A DNA stretch of 64,000 nucleotides, from NCBI RefSeq assembly GCF_007859915.1, contig NZ_SJPM01000005.1, forward strand, positions 1 to 64,000, written 5' to 3'. The notes under the pieces were generated by a model, which was not told where the DNA came from, made no database searches, and was given only the letters and a program-made list of their open reading frames with translations. The stretch comes from Neorhodopirellula pilleata. GTDB lineage: Bacteria > Planctomycetota > Planctomycetia > Pirellulales > Pirellulaceae. A program made the position numbers and the translations under genes. Positions 1 through 9,754 of this stretch are shown one piece after another. Positions within the stretch are counted from its first letter, which is position 1, and every line of letters starts with the position of its first letter.

Positions 1-1
1 C

Positions 2-85
2 GAAATCCCCGCCAGCAAATTTGGCGTTGCATCATTCGACGCTGACCGACAAAAGAAAAGCCTCCCCCAAGCGATTCTCCACTAA
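2..85 (+). CDS. possible 3' end of a CDS entering from the left edge
   Basis: Frame 2 is open from the window edge to a TAA at 83-85 and would encode the last 27 residues of a protein ending QAILH. The codons look like ordinary coding sequence, but the segment is too short to name, and a chance open stretch of this length is quite possible. It is followed directly by family A repeats, as most genes in this window are. Confidence 0.3.
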   Translation, partial: EIPASKFGVASFDADRQKKSLPQAILH

Positions 86-121
86 AACTTCAAGCTGCTC
101 TCACCGACTTGTGTGGTACAG

Positions 122-355
122 TGAGCTGCGTAAGCGAGGGATGAGTCAGTATCAATGATCCCTCGCTCACCGGGCTGTTGATTTAGTCCTCATCGAAACC
201 CGAAGCGTGAGCGAGGGATACATACACAAGCCTTAATGACGCTGGATCCCTCGCTCACGCAGCGGGTTACGAAAAACCAATGCCACAGGCAAAAACGCAA
301 TTTCAAAACTCGCGCATCGGGTTTCGATGAAGACTAAATCAACGACCCGCTAACA
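122..355. repeat. family A palindromic repeat cluster
   Basis: Alternating inverted copies of the core GTAAGCGAGGGAT / ATCCCTCGCTCACG occur here with both loop types seen elsewhere in the window: a short TGAGTCAGTATCAATG-like loop and a longer loop containing CCTTAATGACG. They are bordered by the linkers GGGCTGTTGATTTAGTCCTCATCGAAACCCG and GACTAAATCAAC in split form. There is no coding evidence. It fills the gap between the left edge and the lipoprotein gene. Confidence 0.85.
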
Positions 356-391
356 ACGGCATTGGCGAGAATGACACCGGCAACGGCGAGA

Positions 392-820
392 TCATTCAAC
401 TTCGTCGATGACTCGCGGGTTCTCGGTAGAGTCTTCCTCGATAGAGTCTTCCTCGCTGGTCGAAGGAGCTTGCGTCGAGTCTTCCGCCGCGTTTGGTTCG
501 GCAGCATCGGTTTCGATCGCCATGCCCGGCTCTGGATCGCTGCTGTCCGCAGGAGGATCCGCGAAAAGGTCTTCCGTATCACCGGTGACCTCCGCTGAAG
601 GTCCGGTCGGCTCATCCATTGGTGGTTTGGCGACTTCGTATCGATCCTCGGTTGGATCTGTCATCGCGCCGTCGTAGTCGGGTGCTGGGTCATACTGGGT
701 GCCATCGTCGAGCACCACGTCAGGCTGTTCATCGTAGAGGCTGTCTTCGTAAGCGTCATCGTTGCAGCCAACGAGAGCCAAGCCGAACGTCAATGCGATG
801 GTCGTGAGCGTCATTTTCAT
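392..820 (-). CDS. small acidic lipoprotein
   Basis: A protein of 142 residues is encoded from the ATG at 820-818, preceded by GGAG about 9 bases upstream. A longer TTG start at 835 would put the SD inside the gene, so the ATG is preferred. The N-terminus MKMTLTTIALTFGLALVGC is a lipoprotein signal peptide with lipobox LVGC; the acylated Cys would be about residue 19. The mature protein is strongly acidic (many D, E, P, S, T) with no recognisable fold and looks disordered. Function is unknown; an envelope-anchored location is inferred. It is divergent from the DUF11 protein gene beginning at 1107. Confidence 0.75.
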   Translation of the reverse strand: MKMTLTTIALTFGLALVGCNDDAYEDSLYDEQPDVVLDDGTQYDPAPDYDGAMTDPTEDRYEVAKPPMDEPTGPSAEVTGDTEDLFADPPADSSDPEPGMAIETDAAEPNAAEDSTQAPSTSEEDSIEEDSTENPRVIDEVE

Positions 821-1106
821 CGGATACTTCTCCAAAGTGGTCTGTGTGAGAATCGCAGGGATTCAGGGAAATTCGAACGTTGCAAGAGGGAAGGTCCCGC
901 GCGCCCTCGGCTTTGAGGGCATCTGTTTGTAGTGGTACCGGGGATGCAATCGGCGTACCGAGAAACGGAAGTTGTGTAGTTGCCAGACACTGCACCGGAG
1001 GAGTTCAGTGGTTGGTGTTTTGGCATGGTCATTGCGGCGCTGTTAGCGGCGGATGCGAACGGGTTGTTCGTTCGCCCTACCGATACTCCACCAAAGGAAA
1101 AGAAAC

Positions 1107-2840
1107 ATGCCCATTACTCTTCAACGCGCCGTGCAAGCATTTGCTTGTGCCGCGTTCCTGGCAACCGGACTCGTTCCGGCCACCGGCTCCGCTCAAGAAT
1201 CCATGCAGACCGGTGACGGATTGCTGACGATCAAAGCATCGATGCCCGAAACCGCTCGCGTCGGCGAAACGTTCAGCTACGACGTCGAGGTGATGAACTC
1301 TTCAGACAACGTTGTGCTACACGACGTGCAGCTCAAACAAGCTAAAGCAAAAGGGTTCTCGATCGAGTCGGTCAGCGTGAAAGGCCAGTCGTCGAAAGGC
1401 CAGTCCGACGACTCCTCGCAAAACGATCAGGATTCACAGGCGAACCAAACGTCGAACGAACAGTCCTCGAGCGGCGGAAAGTCGATGACGATCAAACAGT
1501 TGATGCCCGGTGAAAGCAGGACGATCACCGTCAAGGCCACCGCCGATCAAGAGGGTGAGCTTCGCAGTTGTTTGGAGATCGCCAGCTACACGCCGGCGAT
1601 GTGTTTGACGTCAAAGGTTGTCAAGCCTGAGCTCGAATTGACCAAGATGGCCCCCAAGGAGGCGAACCGGTGTAACATGATCGAGCTTCAGTACAGGCTC
1701 AAGAATGGCGGAAGCGGCGATATCGGCAAGTTGGTCGTTACCGACTCGCTCGGCGAAGGACTTTCGACCATCGAGGGTAGTAACGAGCTGAAGTTTGATC
1801 TCGATGGACTTGCTGCGGGAGAAACCCGCGAGTTCGTCGGTCGTGTTTATGCCAAAAAGACGGGAAGCTTCAGTAGCCGAGCAACTGCCAAGGCATCTAA
1901 CAGCGAACTGCAAAGCCGTAGTCAGAAGACGACGACAAGAATCATCGCCGCTGATCTGGTCGCTAACGTCAATGGTCCGAAGCGAGTCTATGGTAATGAT
2001 TTGGCGACTTTCACCGCGACGATTAAGAACGAAGGAAACGTCGGAGCCGATGGAGTCAACGTGACTGTTTCCTGGCCGGCCAACGCAAATTTGGCTGACA
2101 TGAGTGAGTATTCGATTACGAAGAGTTCGTCAGACGATTCGCAATCTTCAGAACAATCGAACTCCGGCAAATCACAGAACGGTCAACCAACGATGGCAAA
2201 GAACTCAGGTTCAAGTCAGTCCAGTCGACAAGATCAAAACTCGGGTGACGAATCGATGTCTATGCAGAGTGAATCGTTCGTGATCGACCGCCTCGAAGTC
2301 GGTGACACGGCGGAATTCACTTACGCGATCCGCACCGACAACCTCGATAAGTTACCGACGAAGGTGAACGCTCGTCACGTGTGTACCGTGGATGCGGCCG
2401 AAGACGAGGCGAAATCGACTGCCAAGACGACCGCGATGGCGATGGCGACGGTAAAGGTCGTTCGATTGCCGGCGTTGCAACTAGCTGTGGTTGACGATGA
2501 AGATCCGGTCAAGAGCGATTCGAAGGTCCAGTACACGATTCAGGTTTGGAACGAAGGCGACGCGGTCGACGAGGATGTTCAACTCATTGCTAAGCTGCCC
2601 AACAACTTGAAGTTTGATTCGGCCGACGGCCCGACCGAGGTGAAGTCTGAAGGCAACACGATCGAATTTGCGAAGATCGACAAGATGCAACCTGGCGATC
2701 GTGCCGAATTCACCGTCACCGCCACACCGAGCGGAACCGGTAATGCGAGATTCGAAGCGGCGTTGACAAGTAAGATGTTGCAACAAGAAGTGATCGGCGA
2801 AGAGCCAACACGATTGTTCGATTCTTCTTCGAGTCAGTAA
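1107..2840 (+). CDS. secreted DUF11-repeat protein
   Basis: The protein has 577 residues. The start chosen is the ATG at 1107, with AAAGGA 8-13 bases upstream, because it gives a clean signal peptide (MPITLQRAVQAF...GLVPATGSAQ, cleavage after about 30). The mature part holds about four DUF11/'conserved repeat domain' Ig-like modules, each opening with a pattern like LTIKASMPETARVGETFSYDV or LVANVNGPKRVYGNDLATFT and ending in a RFEAALTS-like strand. Two Ser/Gln/Asn-rich spacers interrupt modules 1 and 3. Cysteines in RSCLE, AMCLT, RCNMI and HVCTV may form disulfides. Such proteins are common in planctomycetes and are thought to belong to the cell surface or proteinaceous wall; that role is inference. 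A larger relative lies at 4876-7983 on the other strand. Confidence 0.85.
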   Translation: MPITLQRAVQAFACAAFLATGLVPATGSAQESMQTGDGLLTIKASMPETARVGETFSYDVEVMNSSDNVVLHDVQLKQAKAKGFSIESVSVKGQSSKGQSDDSSQNDQDSQANQTSNEQSSSGGKSMTIKQLMPGESRTITVKATADQEGELRSCLEIASYTPAMCLTSKVVKPELELTKMAPKEANRCNMIELQYRLKNGGSGDIGKLVVTDSLGEGLSTIEGSNELKFDLDGLAAGETREFVGRVYAKKTGSFSSRATAKASNSELQSRSQKTTTRIIAADLVANVNGPKRVYGNDLATFTATIKNEGNVGADGVNVTVSWPANANLADMSEYSITKSSSDDSQSSEQSNSGKSQNGQPTMAKNSGSSQSSRQDQNSGDESMSMQSESFVIDRLEVGDTAEFTYAIRTDNLDKLPTKVNARHVCTVDAAEDEAKSTAKTTAMAMATVKVVRLPALQLAVVDDEDPVKSDSKVQYTIQVWNEGDAVDEDVQLIAKLPNNLKFDSADGPTEVKSEGNTIEFAKIDKMQPGDRAEFTVTATPSGTGNARFEAALTSKMLQQEVIGEEPTRLFDSSSSQ

Positions 2841-2885
2841 AAACTTCCTCGAGTCAATACAAACGACCAAAGATCGTTTAAGCAA

Positions 2886-2917
2886 ACCTCGCCGGGATCA
2901 CCGGCGAGGTTTTTTTA
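2886..2917 (+). terminator. rho-independent terminator after DUF11 gene
   Basis: A perfect 10-bp stem ACCTCGCCGG / CCGGCGAGGT with loop GATCA is followed directly by a run of T. It starts 46 bases after the stop codon of the secreted DUF11 protein. Confidence 0.85.
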
Positions 2918-3107
2918 TGACCCTTCAGAACTGAAGGCGACTTTCAGTCGCCAAGCCTGCTCGCGTTGAACTTCAGGCCAATTCAAAAACTCTTCGTCAC
3001 ACGGCGGTCGCATCTCGGATCGAGAAAACCGGGGCTAACGCCCATCGGCTAATGGGCGAAGCGACGATTCGGATTTTTTTCTAGGGTTCAGACCGCACCG
3101 GACGTCC

Positions 3108-4670
3108 TTATTTCACCGGTCGGACGCGAATGTTTTTCCAACGGACTTGGTAAGGACCTTGGTCTTTGGGAATACCGTGAACTTGCAATCCGATGAATCC
3201 CTCGCGAGCTGATTCAGGATCAACGATGTCAGCGACTTGGGTGTCGTTGATCCAGGTTTGAATGCGATCTCCGATTGCGCGGACACGAAACTGGTTAAAC
3301 TTACCATTTTGGTAAGCATCCTTGATCGGCTGTTCCTTGGTGATCCAACCGCGTCCGGTTGCTTCGCCGTAGATGTAACCCGCTTCACCTGGAGTCGATT
3401 CGATCTCGACTTGTGGCCCGTAGACACGTCCGCCATCCTCGCGAGTTTTGGATCGGATCTGAACTCCGCTATTGAGGCCCTCATCGACATTGACTTCGAA
3501 TGCCAACTCGAAATCGCCGTAGTCTTTGTCGCTGCAAAGAAACGAATTGGGGCTGCCCACGGCGGTCTTTCCGACGATCGCTCCCTCCTCGACTCGGTAC
3601 GACGCCGTACCGTTTTTTTGCGTCCATCCCTGAAGTGATTCCCCATCGAACAAAGTGACCCATCCTGACGCATCTAGATTGGGTGGTTCGTTCATGGCGG
3701 CGGTAATTTCCGTCGCATTGCCCTCGGCTTCCGCTGCCGCCGTCGGTGCTCCTGACGCGGCTTCGTTGGATGTCAACACCTTGCCGTCGACGGGCGGCAA
3801 AGTCACACCGGTTGTGGCTGCCCATTGAGTCCCACGACGAAGAGACGTCTGAAAAGCAAGTCCGTTCATCGCGGTCGTATCATGTCCCAACGTCGTATGG
3901 AAAACGCGTCCGTTTCCGAAGTGAACGGTCATTAAGATGGGTTCGTGTTCCCCAGTGCCGCCGGTAGCCGGATCGCTGTACGCGGTAGCGAGGACATGCA
4001 AGTTTTCAGCCGGCCCCCGGAGTTCACCGTAAAGTTCGTCGGCGACTTGCATGAATGAAGGCGGCAGTCCTTCGGTGATCGGATGATTGCGTTCGCGGAC
4101 GACGATTTGAAAAGGAACTCGCTTGCCGTGTTGACCACCGCGGCCGGGACTGTCGTCACGGGTGAAGCGTTTGAGATCTTCTTTCCAGCGAACATAAGGG
4201 CCGTTCTTTTCGTTTCGTCCGCCCCATCCTCCAAGACCGATCATGCGGTTGTAAGCATCCCAGTCCGAGAACGAATTGTCGGCCGCGTGAACAACGACAA
4301 GTCCTCCTCCACCGGCAATGTACTCGACGAATGTTTTCTCAGTCGTGTCACTCCAAGACTGGCCGTTGTAGTTCGAAACGACGACGTCGTAATCCTGAAA
4401 ATTGGGACTGAAACTGGACTGGTCCTCGTCCTTGCCAGGCGCGGTCGCGATCGTGACCTCACACAATCCTCCCGATTCCAATGTTTCCTTGATCAAAGGC
4501 GAGGTTTGCTGCCAATTGTGATTGTTTTGTCCGTCAATCAGTAATGCTTTGATCGGTTTGGCCGTCTCGGCGAACGCGGGCGACACAAGGCCTGCGCCGA
4601 TCAACAAGATGGCGAGCGAACTGGACCAATAACCGGGCACATGAAATCGGGAGCGATCGTTTCGTTGCAT
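3108..4670 (-). CDS. ThuA-like domain plus DUF1080 (3-keto-disaccharide hydrolase-type) secreted protein
   Basis: A protein of 520 residues. An N-terminal signal peptide (about residues 15-35, ending SPAFAET) is followed by a ThuA-like, glutamine amidotransferase-type fold at about 38-290 (IKALLIDGQNNHNWQ, GGGLVVVHAADNSF, GRVFHTTLGHD). A linker of Ala/Glu/Thr leads to a C-terminal concanavalin-like DUF1080 domain at about 335-518 (GWVTLFDGESLQGW, NSGVQIRS, VRWKNIRVRPV). This fusion is frequent in Planctomycetes and Verrucomicrobia. DUF1080 includes 3-keto-glycoside hydrolases and ThuA is linked to trehalose-type sugar use, so a periplasmic role in oxidised-sugar breakdown is likely; the substrate is not known. 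Confidence 0.88.
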   Translation of the reverse strand: MQRNDRSRFHVPGYWSSSLAILLIGAGLVSPAFAETAKPIKALLIDGQNNHNWQQTSPLIKETLESGGLCEVTIATAPGKDEDQSSFSPNFQDYDVVVSNYNGQSWSDTTEKTFVEYIAGGGGLVVVHAADNSFSDWDAYNRMIGLGGWGGRNEKNGPYVRWKEDLKRFTRDDSPGRGGQHGKRVPFQIVVRERNHPITEGLPPSFMQVADELYGELRGPAENLHVLATAYSDPATGGTGEHEPILMTVHFGNGRVFHTTLGHDTTAMNGLAFQTSLRRGTQWAATTGVTLPPVDGKVLTSNEAASGAPTAAAEAEGNATEITAAMNEPPNLDASGWVTLFDGESLQGWTQKNGTASYRVEEGAIVGKTAVGSPNSFLCSDKDYGDFELAFEVNVDEGLNSGVQIRSKTREDGGRVYGPQVEIESTPGEAGYIYGEATGRGWITKEQPIKDAYQNGKFNQFRVRAIGDRIQTWINDTQVADIVDPESAREGFIGLQVHGIPKDQGPYQVRWKNIRVRPVK

Positions 4671-4795
4671 GGAAAAACCAGGGGTGTGGGGCGAATCTTG
4701 AGAGGTCTCGAAGACTCACCAGCTTAACAATCTGCAACTGCAAAGTGCACCTCTCCCAAAGAAAAACGCAAATTGCGGTCGAGGCCCACTAAACG

Positions 4796-4849
4796 AAAAA
4801 AGCGGCTTGCGACCTGAATCGGGGTTCCGATTGAGGCGCAAGCCGCTTT
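4796..4849 (-). terminator. terminator of the large DUF11 protein gene
   Basis: A perfect 13-bp inverted repeat (AAAGCGGCTTGCG at 4799-4811, CGCAAGCCGCTTT at 4837-4849) encloses a second small palindrome. On the minus strand it is followed by six T. It begins 27 bases after the stop codon of the gene transcribed from 7983. Confidence 0.85.
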
Positions 4850-4875
4850 GGATTCTACGGGCTGCGGTGGCGGAT

Positions 4876-7800
4876 CTACCGCAACGGCAGTGAGAATTCG
4901 TTTCCGCCGGGGCCGCTGCGACGAGTGATCCGCTCATTGCGGGGTTCGAGGTAGTGAGTCGCTTCTTCGGCGACCAACACGGTGTCTCCGCTGCGTACTT
5001 CCGTTCGGAATCGGTGGTGTCCGGACGTCTCGGCCTTAGCGACGATCTTCATCCGAACCTCTTCACCCGCTTCGATTCGGGGGATCGGTTCGATCAAGAC
5101 TTGTCCGGTGATCACTTTTCCAGTATGTCCGGTGATTTGGCTGGGCTCGATCCCATGACTGAACTGAGCGACGGCGCGAACATCGGTGGCGGGTTTGCTA
5201 CCACGGTTTCGGATCACGATCTGATAAACGACGTCTTGTCCGATCGGCGCGGGAGCTTGCGGGTCCTCAATGGTGAGTACCAAGTCGGCGATCGCTTCGA
5301 CGTTCGTATCCAACGCCACCGTCGTTTGCCCCGCAGCGCTGCCCTTGCAATCAAACTTGAAGGATTGCGTTCCGGTCGCGTTCATCCGGCATTGGAATTG
5401 GTACTGCCGCACTGCACCGGGCGACAGCGAGGCGATCTTCCAACGCAACTGGTTGTCGGTCAGCGAAGCACCTTCCATGCCACCTTGATACGTCACTCCC
5501 ATCGGCAATTGCAAGTTCGCGATCACGTTCTCGCTCGCCGTCGTGCCGTGGTTGGTCAATTGAAGTTGGTAAGTCGCCTCGGCATCTTGATACTTCAGTT
5601 CCGGTCCCGACAGCACCGCTTCCAAGTCGGCGGCGAGAACGCGTACCGTCTTGTTCGCTTCGGCTTTCAGTTCCAGATCGCCAACGGCCATGCCGTGGAT
5701 CTTCAACTCGCCGAGGTCTTGAGCGGTCAGTTCGACCTCGAACTGGGCTTCTTTTCCGGCCGGAATGTCACCGATCCGTTGACTTTGTGGCGAGCTTGAT
5801 TTGGGCGAAAGCGTGAACACGACATCTGGGGCGATACCGTCGCCGGGGTTGAGAACGCGAATTTGGTAGGTCTTTGATTGGCCATAGATGACTTCATCGG
5901 GGCCATCGATCGTCAATGCGAGCTCCGGTTGTTGAACGGTGACTTGCATCTTACGTGTTTGCGGTTGCATCGTCCAATCGACATCAAGGTCGTGGGTTCC
6001 CGGTCGCGATGCCTTCAAACGGACGAACATCTTCTCGGTCTGTCCGGGCTCCAAGCGATCGATCTTCCAGTGCAAATTGCGAATCGTCTCGTCGGTGTTG
6101 CCTTGAACTTCGCCGCGGGTGACTTGTTGCCCAACGACATCGGCCCAATCGGGAATGTGAGCACGAACGAGCAGCCCTTCGGCGGCGACCGAACCACGAT
6201 TCTCCACGATGACTTCATAGGGATGGGTTTGACGGATCATGATGCTGCGAGGTCCCGCCGTCATCACTCGAATACCGGGCAACTCGGTCGCCGTTGCCGT
6301 CGTGTTCGGAGCGACCGAGGGATTTACCGCCGACGTCGCTGGGGCCGTCATGGATTCACGCATCGTGTTGGGATGGGTGGTCGAGGCAGCGTCTTCATAA
6401 GACGGCGAAGATTGATAGGTTGGCGGTGCTGGCAGCCCTTGCCCGCTTCCGAAGGCGGCAGCGGAATAGGTTGCCGTCGTGCGACGCGGTGCAGATTGCG
6501 ATTGATCGTGGGTGCTGGTTTGCCCGGCGTCCGATCTTGCGGCGAAACCGTCGTGCGAGACATTCTGAGATTCATGCCATGCTTTCATGGCTTCAGCAGC
6601 CTCGTCGACCACTTCGGCTGGCAGACGGTCGCTGATCGGTTGCAACGCAACTTGGTCGGCGGGACTGAGTGATCCGCCCGAACGTGCTGATCCGCTTTCA
6701 GTTCCGAACGTCGTCATGTGGTTGGTCGCGGGAGTTGCCTTCGTCGCAACGGATTCCACGGGCGTCGTCGTTGGAGACGACGTCGGCAAACTCATCATCG
6801 GCTCGGGTTGTGCTTGAGGCGATGCAACGGCCGGAGCGGCAGCCATCGGCTGCGATGCGACTTCGGACTGACGAGCTTCACCAAGCGACATCGTCGACAT
6901 CGCGGGCTGGTTCGATTCTTTAGCTTTTGGCTGAGGTTGGCTGGACGCTTGAAGCGATTGCGAAGGTGCGAGATTGTTTGGAGTGGCTAGAGTTTTCGCG
7001 ACCGCGATCGGCTTCTTAACCACCGTGGGCGCTTCCGCAATGACTTCGATTTCTTCTGGCTCGGCAGTGGCCATTTCAGGCTTGACGGCTTCGGCTACGC
7101 GACGCGACGAAGGACTCGGGGTGGCCGCGATCGGCTCTTTCGCCGGAACCGACTTCTGAACGATTTCCTTTGAAGTGTCCTTGGTCGATTCGGCTTTCGT
7201 GTCTTTCGCCGACGACGGAGCCGGTTGGGCCTTGACGACCTTGCGGCTCACCTTAGGAACCAGTTCGATCGGACCGCTATCACGCGGAACAAGAACGGGC
7301 GTTTTCGACTCGAGTTTGGTCGGAGTGAACGAATCCGATGCCACGGTCGTAGAGCGGCGACTGCTGCGAGATAGCGACAGCGGTTCGGGGCGATCGCTAC
7401 TGACATCGGCCAGCGATTCGACCGACGCGGGGGATTCCAACTTACGTGGAACCGAAGGGCTACTCGGTCGCGGTACCGATTTCACCACAGGGGGAGGCGT
7501 CGGCACGGCAGACGATCGGGATTGAGCGACGGGTGCCGGCTCAGTTCGTGAGGAAGGCGTTTGGCTTCGCGAAGACGGATCTTGGATCGGTGCCGGGTTG
7601 CGGCTGGCCGTGCGCGCCGGACTAGGGCCGTGCGTCGGGATGCCCTGCCAATTGACGTCGCGGTCGCTTGGAACCGGAGTGGCTTTCCGATAGGGTTCGT
7701 CGGCTTTTCCACTCGAGCTGCTACTGCTGCTGCTGGAAGATCCTCCGCCGAACAACCCACTCAATAAACCGCCACTGCGAACGTTCGAGCTGCGACGTCC

Positions 7801-7983
7801 GTTGAGCTCCTTGCCGGCAACCTGGCGGATCGCGGGCGACGACTCACCGGATTGCCCGAATGCTGTTGGAGCGACCGGGATTCCGATAGATTGGGTCGCC
7901 ACAGCAGCAGCCACGAGGGTAGCCAGAACGCGTCGGCGTTGTCGAGGCGGACTCAAGAAACGAAAAATGCGATTGCGGGTCAT
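4876..7983 (-). CDS. large secreted DUF11-repeat protein with long disordered N-terminal half
   Basis: The protein has 1035 residues from the ATG at 7983-7981, preceded by AGAAGGCGAG. A longer reading frame upstream runs toward the family A repeats and is not used. MTRNRIFRFLSPPRQRRRVLATLVAAAVATQ is a basic then hydrophobic signal sequence, shown here in pieces: MTRNRIFRF, RQRRRVLATL, VAAAVATQSIG. Residues about 60-560 are low-complexity Pro/Ser/Ala/Thr-rich, with an octa-Ser tract near residue 85. The C-terminal half contains four DUF11 Ig-like modules (starting near VMTAGPRSIMIRQTHPYEV, LALTIDGPDEVIYGQ, LEAVLSGPELKYQDA, LVLTIEDPQAPAPIG). It probably forms an extended surface or wall protein. 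It shares module type with the 1107-2840 product, but the long spacer is unique to it. Confidence 0.85.
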   Translation of the reverse strand: MTRNRIFRFLSPPRQRRRVLATLVAAAVATQSIGIPVAPTAFGQSGESSPAIRQVAGKELNGRRSSNVRSGGLLSGLFGGGSSSSSSSSSSGKADEPYRKATPVPSDRDVNWQGIPTHGPSPARTASRNPAPIQDPSSRSQTPSSRTEPAPVAQSRSSAVPTPPPVVKSVPRPSSPSVPRKLESPASVESLADVSSDRPEPLSLSRSSRRSTTVASDSFTPTKLESKTPVLVPRDSGPIELVPKVSRKVVKAQPAPSSAKDTKAESTKDTSKEIVQKSVPAKEPIAATPSPSSRRVAEAVKPEMATAEPEEIEVIAEAPTVVKKPIAVAKTLATPNNLAPSQSLQASSQPQPKAKESNQPAMSTMSLGEARQSEVASQPMAAAPAVASPQAQPEPMMSLPTSSPTTTPVESVATKATPATNHMTTFGTESGSARSGGSLSPADQVALQPISDRLPAEVVDEAAEAMKAWHESQNVSHDGFAARSDAGQTSTHDQSQSAPRRTTATYSAAAFGSGQGLPAPPTYQSSPSYEDAASTTHPNTMRESMTAPATSAVNPSVAPNTTATATELPGIRVMTAGPRSIMIRQTHPYEVIVENRGSVAAEGLLVRAHIPDWADVVGQQVTRGEVQGNTDETIRNLHWKIDRLEPGQTEKMFVRLKASRPGTHDLDVDWTMQPQTRKMQVTVQQPELALTIDGPDEVIYGQSKTYQIRVLNPGDGIAPDVVFTLSPKSSSPQSQRIGDIPAGKEAQFEVELTAQDLGELKIHGMAVGDLELKAEANKTVRVLAADLEAVLSGPELKYQDAEATYQLQLTNHGTTASENVIANLQLPMGVTYQGGMEGASLTDNQLRWKIASLSPGAVRQYQFQCRMNATGTQSFKFDCKGSAAGQTTVALDTNVEAIADLVLTIEDPQAPAPIGQDVVYQIVIRNRGSKPATDVRAVAQFSHGIEPSQITGHTGKVITGQVLIEPIPRIEAGEEVRMKIVAKAETSGHHRFRTEVRSGDTVLVAEEATHYLEPRNERITRRSGPGGNEFSLPLR

Positions 7984-8097
7984 TGGGTTCTCGCCTTCTG
8001 GGCACGAAAATGGTTGTTCGTTCGTAGTATCGGTCGCACTTGTCCTTTCGTTTGAATGAATTTTGACGGTTGCTCGGGTTTTGAGCGTTCGGCCACC

Positions 8098-8405
8098 AGC
8101 GGGCTGTTGATTCAATCGTAACCCGCTGCGTAAGCGAGGGATCATGGATACTGACTCATCCCTCGCTTACGCTTCGGGTTACTAAAAGCCAATGCCACCG
8201 GCGGGCTGTTGATTCAATCGTAACCCGCTGCGTCAGCGAGGGATTATTGATATTGACTCATCCCTCGCTCACGCTTCGGGTTACTAAAAGCCAATGCCAC
8301 CTGCGGGCTGTTGATTCAATCGTAACCCGCTGCGTCAGCGAGGGATCATGGATACTGACTCATCCCTCGCTTACGCCTCGGGTTACGATTCAATCAACAG
8401 GCCGC
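8098..8405. repeat. three tandem family A palindromes
   Basis: Three near-identical modules of about 104 bases each begin with GCGGGCTGTTGATTCAATCG and contain an inverted pair TAAGCGAGGGAT...ATCCCTCGCTTACG with loop CATGGATACTGACTC. The first two end in ACTAAAAGCCAATGCCAC; the last ends in an inverted ATTCAATCAACAG. This fills the gap between divergent genes at 7983 and 8518, so promoters for both must lie close to the repeats. Confidence 0.9.
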
Positions 8406-8517
8406 TCGCGAAACCGCCACGCCTTGTGATGCGGCCTCAAAATGCGTAATGGTGAGTGTCGCTCACTCATTTTCGCTGAAGTCCATTCCCTCTTTTACTC
8501 GCTTGGATGAAACAACC

Positions 8518-8862
8518 ATGTCACGACGCGAAAAAATTCAAGCCATGCTGGCCGATGATCCCCAAGACACGTTTTTGCGATATTCGCTCGCGATGGAATA
8601 CCGCAGCGAAGGAAACCACGAAGAAAGTTTGCGGGGACTAGGCGAATTGACGCGGGATGAGACCCCCTATGTGCCCGCGTTTTTCATGGCGGCCCAACAG
8701 TTGGTCGACCTCAATCGCATCAACGAGGCCCGCTCGATGCTGCGCGAGGGGATCGATCAGGCCCGCGAACAAGGCAATTCGCATGCGGCAGCGGAAATGA
8801 GTGAGTTGCTCGCCTCGATCGGCAACCTTGGCGAAACCACCGAAGAAGACGACGACCTTTGA
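8518..8862 (+). CDS. small TPR-like protein
   Basis: A protein of 114 residues from the ATG at 8518 (MSRREKIQAML). It is all-helical with a TPR-type signature (FLRYSLAMEYRSEGNHEES, PAFFMAAQQLVDLNRINEA, LREGIDQAREQGNSHAAAE) and an acidic tail EEDDDL. Similar short proteins are common in planctomycetes with no assigned function. Its stop overlaps the TTG start of recO (TTGA), so the two are translationally coupled and it heads the recO - BamD-like - lptE operon. Confidence 0.75.
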   Translation: MSRREKIQAMLADDPQDTFLRYSLAMEYRSEGNHEESLRGLGELTRDETPYVPAFFMAAQQLVDLNRINEARSMLREGIDQAREQGNSHAAAEMSELLASIGNLGETTEEDDDL

Positions 8863-9710
8863 ATTTCGCCAGTACCCACCCACCACGCTACAAGAGCGAT
8901 GGCTCGCACACCCACTCGACCACCGCAGTCGTGCTGCGAACGGTCGAGTTTAGTGAAACGAGTTTGGTCGTGACGCTGCTGACCCGCGATCTGGGGCGGG
9001 TTTCGGCACTCGCCAAAGGAGCGCGTCGACTTAAGGGGCCATTTGAAGGGTCGCTGGACTTACTGAGCGTTTGTCAGATCGTCCTCATCGCTAAATCAGG
9101 CGATCGACTCGATCTGTTGACCGAATCGAAGCTGCGGCGACGGTTCCGGGGCGGTGATCGTTCGTTGGAACGCACTTACGCCGGCTATTACATCGCCGAG
9201 ACCCTGAGATATTGGCTCGACGACGACGAACCTCATCAAGAATTGTTTGATTTGACGCTCGCGGCTCTGGGTTTGATCGACGGCGAAGGGCCGGTCGCGC
9301 AAACGTTGCTCGCCTACGACTGTCAGTGCCTGCGTTTACTCGGCCATGCGCCCTCGACTCGACGATGCACCGCTTGTGATCAGTTGATCCTTCCCGGACG
9401 TGCCAAGATTCCGTTTTCACTCGACGGCGGCGGGGTCGTTTGCAACCGATGCCGCTCGACCCAGTCCTATTTACGTTTGGTTCGTCCGGCGACGCTCGAA
9501 GCGTTGGAAACGCTCGTCCGCCCGCCCCAGCGTATCGACGAGAATAGCGTCACGTTTCCGTTGCGTTCGATGTTGCCACCGGTCGACCAAACTTCGTATT
9601 CCGAACTTCGTGGGTTAATCAGCCGATACATTCAACACCTGATCGGTCGCGAATTGCGGATGCAACCGTACCTTCCCACGAACATTGAGACCTTCGAGAC
9701 CACCCCTTGA
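8859..9710 (+). CDS. recO: DNA repair protein RecO
   Basis: The protein has 283 residues. It has the RecO OB-fold N-domain (TTAVVLRTVEFSETSLVVTL, then GRVSALAKGARR) and a helical C-domain with a zinc site at C170, C173, C195 and C198 (CTAC...CNRC). RecO mediates loading of RecA onto SSB-coated DNA with RecR. The start is TTG at 8859, overlapping the previous stop. That gives about 20 extra residues before the usual family N-terminus, so initiation slightly downstream is possible. Length is close to typical RecO (about 240-260) plus this extension. It is coupled to the next gene through TGATG at 9708-9712. Confidence 0.93.
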   Translation: MNFASTHPPRYKSDGSHTHSTTAVVLRTVEFSETSLVVTLLTRDLGRVSALAKGARRLKGPFEGSLDLLSVCQIVLIAKSGDRLDLLTESKLRRRFRGGDRSLERTYAGYYIAETLRYWLDDDEPHQELFDLTLAALGLIDGEGPVAQTLLAYDCQCLRLLGHAPSTRRCTACDQLILPGRAKIPFSLDGGGVVCNRCRSTQSYLRLVRPATLEALETLVRPPQRIDENSVTFPLRSMLPPVDQTSYSELRGLISRYIQHLIGRELRMQPYLPTNIETFETTP

Positions 9711-9754
9711 TGCGATCGGGGGGACTTTATCAACCGGAAACAACGGATTGTTTC